This document shows positions 1 through 6,563 of a stretch of DNA of 22,900 bases, in pieces. Position 1 is the first letter of the stretch. Each line of letters starts with the position of its first letter. Origin of the DNA: Alistipes sp. (GTDB lineage: Bacteria > Bacteroidota > Bacteroidia > Bacteroidales > Rikenellaceae); NCBI GenBank assembly GCA_017559685.1, contig JAFYQY010000018.1, positions 1 through 22,900 of the forward strand, given 5' to 3'. The position numbers and the translations under genes are program-made. The notes below the pieces were generated by a model that had not been told where the DNA came from, ran no database searches, and was given only the letters and a program-made list of their open reading frames with translations.

Positions 1-2
1 CT

Positions 3-56
3 CCTTAAACTCCCTAAACTCCTTACTCTCCTTAAACTCCCTAAACTCCTTACTCT
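3..56. repeat. 27-bp CT-rich tandem repeat, two exact copies
   Basis: Positions 3-29 and 30-56 are identical 27-base units built from TCCCTAAAC/TCCTTAAAC-like words, followed by a C-run (about 61-69). No coding sequence is apparent. The same kind of 'CTCCCTAAATTC' low-complexity DNA recurs at about 6425-6515 and 13040-13095, in each case shortly upstream of a promoter. Confidence 0.9.
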
Positions 57-138
57 CCCTACCCCCCCCTTAACTCCGCCCGCACACCAAGTCACAGGGC
101 GTTTCCAAAAGATTTAGAAAAAATAATTGTCAAAATAC

Positions 139-169
139 TTGACTTTGGCTTATTGAGGTTGTATATTTG
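139..169 (+). promoter_or_regulatory. Bacteroidota-type promoter for the ATPase gene
   Basis: TTG at 139-141, a 20-base spacer, and TATATTTG at 162-169 match the Bacteroidales sigma-ABfr consensus TTTG-N19-TAnnTTTG. Transcription would start near 175, giving a leader of about 220 nt before the start at 394 that contains the GTAACG palindromic array. Confidence 0.75.
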
Positions 170-269
170 CACCGTGGGTGTTCAGTTCTTGAACGCAGAC
201 AACTCTTCGTAGAGTTCAATGTTTCGGCAGCTAAAGTCCATTCCACTGGCTCGCCCCCCCCTCTGGCTT

Positions 270-338
270 GTAACGCAAGTAACGGCAGTAACGGGTGGGT
301 GCACCCCGTTACCAGCGTTACTCACGTTACTCCGTTAC
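270..338. repeat. phased palindromic GTAACG/CGTTAC array (leader copy)
   Basis: Three GTAACG words start at 270, 279 and 288, an exact 9-base period. A self-complementary centre GGGTGCACCC follows at 297-306, then four CGTTAC words at 307, 316, 325 and 333 (periods 9, 9 and 8). The whole block is a large inverted repeat that can form a long hairpin or cruciform, or present phased protein-binding sites. A matching array sits at 1475-1544 in the end of the next gene. Confidence 0.85.
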
Positions 339-393
339 TCCGCACCCCGCACGATAGACCAATCATATTAATAAATAAATTTTTCCCTACACT

Positions 394-1644
394 ATGAACA
401 CGAATGACTATGTGGAGGATACCTCCAACGCGAAGTATGCATTTATTTCTAAGCTCCTATCGCCCAAGAGCGAGGAGCAGGCCCTCGAGTGCGACCTTGC
501 ACGCGAACGTGTAGCACCCTACATTGTAGATATGCGTAAGGCACTACCCGACATCGAGCCACTTATAAGTATTGGCGGCTCGTGCGTATGCTCGCGAGGC
601 AACATATCGGCAATATGTGGCGAGGCTAAGAGTCGCAAGACCTTCCTAACATCAGCCCTTGTAGCCTCGGCCATAGCCCTGCCCGCAGAGCGCATAAACA
701 ACTTTAAAAACATATGTAATAATATGTATTTAAACGTGTTATGGGTCGATACCGAGCAGGGTGAGCAGCACGTACGCAAGGTCATCAAGCGTATCACACA
801 GATGACGGGTGCTGCACTCGGTGGTGCTATTGTCGAGCCACGCCTCACGACACTTGCTCTACGCGAGCTGGCACCCCGCCAACGCAAGCAGATGCTCTAC
901 GATGCTATGCGTATAGGCGTCTACGATATTGTCGTCATAGATGGCATTGCCGACCTACAACGCAACACCAACGACCTGGAGGAGAGCGATGCACTTATTA
1001 CGGAGCTTATGGCTCTTAGTACGCACTCACGCTCACATATTATATGTGTGCTGCATACCAATCCTGGTAGCGACAAGGCTCGTGGTCACCTCGGCTCATC
1101 GCTGCAACGTAAGGCCGAGAGCGTGCTCTTCGTCCACCGCGTGGGCGAGAAGTCGATTGTAGAGCCTCAATTCTGCCGCAATGAGCCCTTCGAACGCTTC
1201 GCCTTCGAAATCAACGAGGAGGGCATCCCCGTACTCACCGACCTCCCTTTGTGTACCGAGGCCGTCGAACGCAACGAGGTGGTTGCCATCGTCGAGGATA
1301 TCTACGGCGGAGCTATCGAGCGTACCACGCTGGTAAACAAGATGGTAGAGACCTCGGGCACCAATAAGAATGCTGCTCAGATGAAGATTAAGCGAGCCAT
1401 AGACCGCGGCGAGCTGCGTGTCAAAGGCTCTATGGTTATGAGTCGTAGCTACTCCCCTGAGACAAAGACCGAGAGTAACGCGAGTAACGCGAGTAACGTA
1501 GTAACAGGGGTACGCCCACCCGTTACAGCCGTTACTGCCGTTACCGATACTACCCCAAAGGGTGATACCCCATCGCTCTCTACCCTATTGCCCCCTCCCG
1601 AGCTAAAGCCTATAGGGCACTACGACTATGATTGTCCATTTTAG
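394..1644 (+). CDS. RepA-like P-loop ATPase (AAA_25 / RecA-fold)
   Basis: A 416-residue protein resembling the RecA-fold ATPases (AAA_25, RepA helicase-like) found on mobile elements. The Walker A-like loop is GEAKSRKT at residues 76-83 (K82, T83). Walker B is IVVIDG with D183. A later conserved stretch with HTNPGSDKARGHLGSS matches the sensor and loop region of the RepA/DnaB group. It probably couples ATP hydrolysis to DNA unwinding or remodelling; that role is from the family and is not shown here. The C-terminus (about 361-384) is not a globular motif: it is the translation of the 9-base GTAACG array, giving repeated SNA and VTA tripeptides. The ATG at 394 lies downstream of the promoter at 139-169. 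No primase, mobilisation or integrase partner lies beside it, so it may be a relic of an element. Confidence 0.75.
   Translation: MNTNDYVEDTSNAKYAFISKLLSPKSEEQALECDLARERVAPYIVDMRKALPDIEPLISIGGSCVCSRGNISAICGEAKSRKTFLTSALVASAIALPAERINNFKNICNNMYLNVLWVDTEQGEQHVRKVIKRITQMTGAALGGAIVEPRLTTLALRELAPRQRKQMLYDAMRIGVYDIVVIDGIADLQRNTNDLEESDALITELMALSTHSRSHIICVLHTNPGSDKARGHLGSSLQRKAESVLFVHRVGEKSIVEPQFCRNEPFERFAFEINEEGIPVLTDLPLCTEAVERNEVVAIVEDIYGGAIERTTLVNKMVETSGTNKNAAQMKIKRAIDRGELRVKGSMVMSRSYSPETKTESNASNASNVVTGVRPPVTAVTAVTDTTPKGDTPSLSTLLPPPELKPIGHYDYDCPF
1475..1544. repeat. phased palindromic GTAACG/CGTTAC array (coding copy)
   Basis: GTAACG words at 1475, 1484 and 1493 (9-base period), with a degenerate GTAACA at 1501. 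A GC-rich centre with GGGGTACGCCCACC follows, then CGTTAC at 1521, 1530 and 1539 (9-base period). The design matches the array at 270-338 but lies inside the reading frame of the ATPase, where the 9-base period keeps the frame open. Confidence 0.85.
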
Positions 1645-1668
1645 GGGTCACTTTTCCGCCCCAACCCC

Positions 1669-1698
1669 TTGCACTATTAAAAAATAGTGTTAACTTTG
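1669..1698 (+). promoter_or_regulatory. promoter of the BACON lipoprotein operon
   Basis: TTG at 1669-1671, a 19-base spacer, and TAACTTTG at 1691-1698 fit the Bacteroidales consensus closely. The spacer contains a small perfect inverted repeat, ACTATT/AATAGT (1673-1688). The leader to the ATG at 1758 is about 55 nt. Confidence 0.8.
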
Positions 1699-1757
1699 TA
1701 CGAATATTTTTCATTTTGAGAACTACGACACGACAAAAACTTAAAACATAACAAACA

Positions 1758-3239
1758 ATGAAAAAGCTTTTCTACTTTTTGATGGCATTGCCTTTGGCAT
1801 TCGCCGCTTGTAATGAGACGGTTGACACGCCTACAGAGGAGCCTAAGAAGGCTACCCTTGAGCTCACATCAGCCGAGGTAATGGAGTTTGAGGCCGAGGG
1901 TGGCCAGGGTACTATCACCTTCCACTACGACGGCAACAACCTCAACACAAACATCAACACTCAGCCATCTACAGGCAAGTCTCTCGCCGTGGAGTGCCAG
2001 GCAGAGTGGATTACAGTCGATCGAGAGGTCGACGTGCTCGCTGCGGCAATCAACTTCGAGGTGGCCGAGAACGACGCTGAGGAGGCTCGCGAGGCTACTA
2101 TCAAGGCTTCGATTGCTGACCTTGCAATCGAGGTACTCGTGAAACAGGCTGCAAAGGTGCAGGGCGGTGACGAGCCTACAGATGAGTTTGTCGAGGGATG
2201 GGCCATCAACGGCACTATGAACAACTGGGCAAAGGCCGAGGCTACAGCGATGACCGAGGAGGATAACTTCTTCGTAGTCAAGAACTTCGCACTCGAGGCT
2301 GACGACAACTTCAACTTCATCCTTGATGGTGGCGTGAAGAACTACGGTGGCAACGGTCAGATGGCACTCCCCAACTACGTCTACGAGGCTAAGTCTTGGG
2401 GTAGCAACATCAGCGTAGCGGAGGCTGGCGAGTACGACATCTACCTCTCTGCAGACCTCAAGAACTACTACATTATGACCCCAGGCACAAGCCCTGCGGA
2501 GGCTGAGACACCTCTCAAGCCAGGCGAGAAGCGTTGGACAATCAAGGGCGACATCGTAGGCTCTAACGGCGAGGAGATTACCCTTGCCAAGGATAGCAAG
2601 TACTTCACACTCAAGAACGTGGAGTTCACAGGCGATGCAAAGTTCTACCTCGTGTGCAACTCAGCGACTACCTATGGCGTAGCCGAGGGCACAGAGTACG
2701 CTGTCGAGTCAGCCGCTACAATCATCGAGGGTGGCGAGGCTATCCAGGTGCCAGCTGTCGAGGGTCAGAAGTACGACATCTACTACTTGTATAAGGAGTC
2801 TGGCAAGTCACAGCTCTGGGTTATGCCAGCTATGCAGTACCCAGTAGTTTGGGAGCTCGTTTCGGGTGGTTATATGCCTTATGGCAACTTCCTCTGCTAC
2901 TTCGTATCTGAGGATGTGGAGCTTACAGTAGACTTTACTGCAGGCGTGTCTGTCGAGAACTACGTTATGCCAGAGGGCGTTTACTACGTTCAGGATACTG
3001 AGAACACAGGCTTCTCGTTCGACTTGCAGTACTGCCAGGCTAAGATTCGCGGCTTCAAGACTATGCTTATGGACGGATCTATGACAGTTAAGCACACTGA
3101 TAATGGCCTCTACGACGTGTTTATCGATATGCGTACCCCACAGCTCGACATCATCAAGATGCACTGGGTGGGTGAGTTCGCCTTCGACTCATACTTCCAG
3201 ATGATGGGTGGCCATCAGATTCAGAACCCAACAAAGTAG
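1758..3239 (+). CDS. BACON-domain surface lipoprotein with SusE/F-like modules
   Basis: A 493-residue lipoprotein. It has a Sec signal with lipobox AFAAC (Cys18) and an acidic residue soon after (NET), suiting a surface-exposed lipoprotein. Residues about 33-133 look like a BACON domain: a beta-rich segment, the AEWITV core, a REATIKA strand and a final VKQAA. Residues about 146-245 (GWAINGTMNNWAK at the start) and 260-356 (RWTIKGDIVG at the start) resemble the repeated starch-binding-type beta-sandwich modules of SusE/SusF proteins. The C-terminal ~130 residues form another beta-rich region. A glycan or mucin-binding role is inferred from BACON and SusE/F family knowledge; no catalytic motif is seen. 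It is the first gene of a three-lipoprotein operon, and the next start is only 10 bases after its stop. Confidence 0.8.
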   Translation: MKKLFYFLMALPLAFAACNETVDTPTEEPKKATLELTSAEVMEFEAEGGQGTITFHYDGNNLNTNINTQPSTGKSLAVECQAEWITVDREVDVLAAAINFEVAENDAEEAREATIKASIADLAIEVLVKQAAKVQGGDEPTDEFVEGWAINGTMNNWAKAEATAMTEEDNFFVVKNFALEADDNFNFILDGGVKNYGGNGQMALPNYVYEAKSWGSNISVAEAGEYDIYLSADLKNYYIMTPGTSPAEAETPLKPGEKRWTIKGDIVGSNGEEITLAKDSKYFTLKNVEFTGDAKFYLVCNSATTYGVAEGTEYAVESAATIIEGGEAIQVPAVEGQKYDIYYLYKESGKSQLWVMPAMQYPVVWELVSGGYMPYGNFLCYFVSEDVELTVDFTAGVSVENYVMPEGVYYVQDTENTGFSFDLQYCQAKIRGFKTMLMDGSMTVKHTDNGLYDVFIDMRTPQLDIIKMHWVGEFAFDSYFQMMGGHQIQNPTK

Positions 3240-3249
3240 TGTTAACACG

Positions 3250-4935
3250 ATGAGAATCAAGGATATTTTGTTTGCCGTAGTCGCAATGCTCTTCGCCTCG
3301 TGCGGAGAGCTTGTCGGCACCGATAATCCTACTCCAGGCACCCCAGTGCCTCACCTCTCGGTAGGCATCGAGGGCATCATCACGCTCGATGCCCAGGGTG
3401 GCGACGTCGCTATCCCCTACACCATCTCGGAGCCAGTCGAGGGTCTCGCTCTCGAGGCTACAACGCAGCAGGATTGGATTGGCAACATTACCATTGAGGC
3501 TGAGGCCGTTACGCTCTTTGTCGATGCCAACAACTCCCGAGAGCAGCGTGTGGGTATGGTGACCCTCACCTATGGCGAGGAGAGCATCACCCTTGCCCTC
3601 CAGCAGTCGGCTGCAGAGGTCAACGAGAACGTCAAGTTTACCATCACCACCGACCGTAAGATGGCCTTCACCTCGAAGGGTGGCCACGGCACTATCGCCT
3701 ACACCATCGAGGATGCCGACGAGGCAAATCCACAGCCCTCTGCCGAGGTAGATGCCGACTGGGTACGCATCGACGAGGTCACTGCCGAGGCTGTCAACTT
3801 CACCGTTGGCCGCAACAGCGAGACACAGAAGCGTAGCACTAAGATCTCGCTCAAGTACAAGGGTCAGGAGCTCACCGTATTCATCGACCAGGATGCTGCA
3901 TCGAACGAGGTGACACTCAGCGTAGACAAGAGATTGGTTAAGCAGGGTGACGAGGTTGCCTTTACCGTGGTGTACGAGGGTGAGGATGTCACCGCGTCAT
4001 CGACCATCCACGCCAACTACACCAACGAGGAGGTATCTAATCCCTACACCACCCCTACAAGTGGCGACCTGTCGTTCTACGCCAAGTATAACGGCATCAA
4101 GTCGAAGCTCTGCTCGGTTACCGTGACACCAGCCTACGCACCCGAGTTCCCCGAGGATAGCAATCCCGAGAGCTACAACTTCAACCAGCGACTCTTGATG
4201 GTTGACCACACAGGTCTCGGCTGTGGCTACTGTCCATATATGAAGGAGGCTATCAAGGAGGCAGAGGCGAATGCCAACTACAAAGATAAGTTCAACGTAG
4301 TATACTCCTACTCATACAGCTCTTCTGAGGTGTGCTACACATCGGCAGCAAAGACCCTCTTCAACTACTACCAGAACGTCTGCAAGACGAGCACCATAGG
4401 TATGTACCTCACGGGCTACCCAAGCATCTGCCTAAACTACCAGCACAATACCGCAGGTAATTATAATATGGTACAGAGCCAGATTAACGAGGTGTGGGAC
4501 GCTAACCCTACAGCATCCATCGCCCTTGCTGCCAAGATCGAGGGAGAGAAGATTGTTGTGAGTGCATCCGTTAAGTCGTCAAAGACGCAGAACGTGAAGC
4601 TCTCGTTGTGGGTATTGGAGGATGACATCTACGGCACACAGTCGAATGCCACAGCATCGTGGATGCACACCCACCACAGCGTGATGCGTGACGCACCTAC
4701 AGGAGTCTCAGCTACCGACATCTCGGGCGTTGACTTCGGCTATGTCGAGGCCAACACAACGCTCAGCCGCGTGATGGAGTTCGACCTCTTCGCTGCAAGC
4801 TCGTGGAAGAGGGACAACTTCAAGGTTATCGCCATCATCTCAGCACCAAGCGAGAAGTACGACAACAAATACGAGGTTGTGAACACCGCCATCTGCGAGT
4901 TCGGCTCATCTATCGGCTTCGACTACAAAAAATAA
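3250..4935 (+). CDS. BACON-domain lipoprotein with Omp28/thioredoxin-like C-terminus
   Basis: A 561-residue lipoprotein. The ATG at 3250 is chosen because it begins a proper signal peptide with lipobox LFASC (Cys18); the in-frame extension to 3208 would overlap the upstream gene and bury the signal. Two BACON-like domains occupy about 37-119 (core QQDWIGNI) and 128-216 (core DADWVRID), followed by an Ig-like segment (218-305). Residues about 315-560 resemble the Omp28-related family, with a thioredoxin-like start LLMVDHTGLGCGYCP; the CxxC is Cys325/Cys328. The module probably acts at the cell surface or in the periplasm. Whether the CxxC is redox-active, structural or metal-binding cannot be decided from sequence. 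It is the middle gene of the operon, with 31 bases before the next start. Confidence 0.8.
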   Translation: MRIKDILFAVVAMLFASCGELVGTDNPTPGTPVPHLSVGIEGIITLDAQGGDVAIPYTISEPVEGLALEATTQQDWIGNITIEAEAVTLFVDANNSREQRVGMVTLTYGEESITLALQQSAAEVNENVKFTITTDRKMAFTSKGGHGTIAYTIEDADEANPQPSAEVDADWVRIDEVTAEAVNFTVGRNSETQKRSTKISLKYKGQELTVFIDQDAASNEVTLSVDKRLVKQGDEVAFTVVYEGEDVTASSTIHANYTNEEVSNPYTTPTSGDLSFYAKYNGIKSKLCSVTVTPAYAPEFPEDSNPESYNFNQRLLMVDHTGLGCGYCPYMKEAIKEAEANANYKDKFNVVYSYSYSSSEVCYTSAAKTLFNYYQNVCKTSTIGMYLTGYPSICLNYQHNTAGNYNMVQSQINEVWDANPTASIALAAKIEGEKIVVSASVKSSKTQNVKLSLWVLEDDIYGTQSNATASWMHTHHSVMRDAPTGVSATDISGVDFGYVEANTTLSRVMEFDLFAASSWKRDNFKVIAIISAPSEKYDNKYEVVNTAICEFGSSIGFDYKK

Positions 4936-4966
4936 AACCTAAAAAACTTAAAACCAATAAACTACA

Positions 4967-6292
4967 ATGAAAAAATTCTTTTCTTTGATTGCTCTTGTTG
5001 CTGTGGCACTCACATCGTGCGAGCCAGTAAGCACAGAGACACCAGGCGAGGTTGACGCAAACCTCAAGATTAAGCTCACCTCGCAGTCAGTAATGAGCTT
5101 CGACGCACTCGGTGGCGAGGGCGAAATTACCTATGAGTTCGAGAAGCTCGAAGAGACACGTGCCAACATCGCTGAGGCAGCTACTGCCGTAGCGTGGATT
5201 GAGAACCTCACAAGTTCTAAGGAGGGCAAGGTAACATTCCGCGTAGCAGCTAACGATGGCAAGGAGGAGCGCTCAGCAACCATCAAGGTTTGGTACGGCG
5301 ACTACAGCTTTATGGTTATGGTCAAGCAGGCGGGCTCACAGAAGGCCGATGTGGACTTCACAGCTACCCACCTCAATGGTACATACTGGGGTAAGTACCC
5401 TGGCAAGAGCAAGGGTTTCAACTACCTCATCATCCTCAGCGACCAGCAATCGATCCACTACCTCACAAAGGCTGCTGGCTCTACTGAGTACCGCTTCAAC
5501 ATCTACTCAAGCACATCGTCGGCCTTCAACACCACACACCGTGTGCCAGTAGGTACCTACACCCTCGACCACCAGAGCACTGGTAACCCAGGCACTATCG
5601 ACGGCCACAAAGACCAGAGCTACTACCTCTCTGCTAACGATACCGACTCGCCATACTCAAACGCTACAATGGTCGTTACCGAGGATAGCATCATCGTCGA
5701 CGTTACCTTCTTCAGCGGCGAGACTCACCACATCGAGTACCACGGTTCAACAACCTACGAGCCATACATCGAGGGTACATTTGCTGACGTCTACCCAGTG
5801 AGCCAGTACACCAGCGACATCACCTTCGACGTGAAGGGTGGCCGCATCAACCTCTACTACCGTGGTGACCACTACGGCAAGGGTTGCGACGTATGGATGG
5901 TAGAGCTTATCCAGGAGACAAGCCCATACAACGGCGTATATATGATCTTCGACCTCCTCATCCCTAAGGGCTTGGGCGGTACCGACAACTACGACTCTAT
6001 CGTTGGCGACTACAAGTTCCACGATGCTAATACCACATCTTACGAGTACACTATCCCTGTAGGTCGCTTGCGTGACGACTGCTTGCAGATGCACGCTTGG
6101 TACTTGTGGTGCGTACAGAGCCAGATCGATATGTCTCAGGCAGCACCTATGACATCGGGTAGTGTTAAGGTTACCGCTAACGGCATCCAGGACTACACCT
6201 TCACAATCGACAGCACAGACGACAACGGCAACCGCATATACGGTTCGTTCCAGGGTACACTCCTCAACGCTTACGACCAGAAGTACGAGTAA
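4967..6292 (+). CDS. BACON-domain surface lipoprotein
   Basis: A 441-residue lipoprotein with signal peptide and lipobox ALTSC (Cys18). Residues about 34-126 are BACON-like: an SVMSFDALGGEGEITY-type first half, the core AVAWIENL, an ERSATIKVWYG strand, and VMVKQAG at the end. The remainder (127-441) is Tyr- and Thr-rich beta structure with no motif I recognise. Its segment around DVKGGRINLYYRG followed by tryptophan/tyrosine-rich strands recalls the C-terminal region of the first lipoprotein of the operon, so the two may share a domain. It is the last gene of the operon, with a strong terminator right after. A role in binding surface glycans or protein partners is inferred from BACON family knowledge only. 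Confidence 0.75.
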   Translation: MKKFFSLIALVAVALTSCEPVSTETPGEVDANLKIKLTSQSVMSFDALGGEGEITYEFEKLEETRANIAEAATAVAWIENLTSSKEGKVTFRVAANDGKEERSATIKVWYGDYSFMVMVKQAGSQKADVDFTATHLNGTYWGKYPGKSKGFNYLIILSDQQSIHYLTKAAGSTEYRFNIYSSTSSAFNTTHRVPVGTYTLDHQSTGNPGTIDGHKDQSYYLSANDTDSPYSNATMVVTEDSIIVDVTFFSGETHHIEYHGSTTYEPYIEGTFADVYPVSQYTSDITFDVKGGRINLYYRGDHYGKGCDVWMVELIQETSPYNGVYMIFDLLIPKGLGGTDNYDSIVGDYKFHDANTTSYEYTIPVGRLRDDCLQMHAWYLWCVQSQIDMSQAAPMTSGSVKVTANGIQDYTFTIDSTDDNGNRIYGSFQGTLLNAYDQKYE

Positions 6293-6313
6293 GCCTCACA
6301 CAACACAAACAAA

Positions 6314-6337
6314 GCCATCCTTCGGGGTGGCTTTTTT
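6314..6337 (+). terminator. intrinsic terminator of the lipoprotein operon
   Basis: Stem GCCATCC (6314-6320) with GGGTGGC (6325-6331), one G-U pair, a TTCG tetraloop, then six T. It lies 21 bases after the stop of the third lipoprotein gene. Confidence 0.95.
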
Positions 6338-6359
6338 GCTTGATGAGTAATGATTGGTA

Positions 6360-6515
6360 GGGACGAAAGGGACAAAGGGGACAAAAGAGACAAGAGAGAA
6401 TTTGCGGACAGCGTTGATACCCGTCCTCTCTTTTGTCTTTTTAGTCTCTTTAGTCTCTAATTCTCTCTTTTGTCCTTAAATTCCCTAATTTCCCTAAATT
6501 CCCTACCCCTCTATT
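6360..6515. repeat. purine/pyrimidine-asymmetric low-complexity spacer
   Basis: A purine-rich run (about 6360-6400, GGGACAAA/GAGACAAG words) is followed by pyrimidine-rich runs (about 6425-6515, CTCTTTTGTC and TTCCCTAAATTCCC words). GGACAAAAGAGA at 6379-6390 is exactly complementary to TCTCTTTTGTCC at 6464-6475. The pyrimidine half resembles the repeats at 1-60 and 13040-13095. No gene is seen here. Confidence 0.75.
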
Positions 6516-6539
6516 ACTAATTCCTAATTATTTTATTTG

Positions 6540-6547
6540 TATCTTTG
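6540..6547 (+). promoter_or_regulatory. -7 box of the aminopeptidase promoter
   Basis: TATCTTTG at 6540-6547 fits TAnnTTTG. Transcription would start near 6553, leaving a leader of only about 10 nt. This rules out an in-frame TTG at 6537 as the start and supports the ATG at 6564. Confidence 0.65.
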
Positions 6548-6563
6548 CAGAAAACATCACACT

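Noticed and set aside
270..338. CRISPR-like array
   Set aside because: Repeats are 6 bases at 9-base steps and invert about a centre. There are no spacers of CRISPR size and no cas genes.
167..397. 76-residue open frame in the ATPase leader
   Set aside because: It would start at a TTG inside the -7 box, so it cannot be translated from its own transcript. Its SNG/VTS words come from the phased DNA array.
519..887. 122-residue minus-strand frame, and similar long frames opposite the lipoprotein and aminopeptidase genes
   Set aside because: These are antisense shadows of GC-rich coding regions. They show no promoter, signal or recognisable motif.
6537..6563. TTG start for the aminopeptidase
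   Set aside because: It overlaps the promoter box, and the extension would bury the lipoprotein signal peptide.
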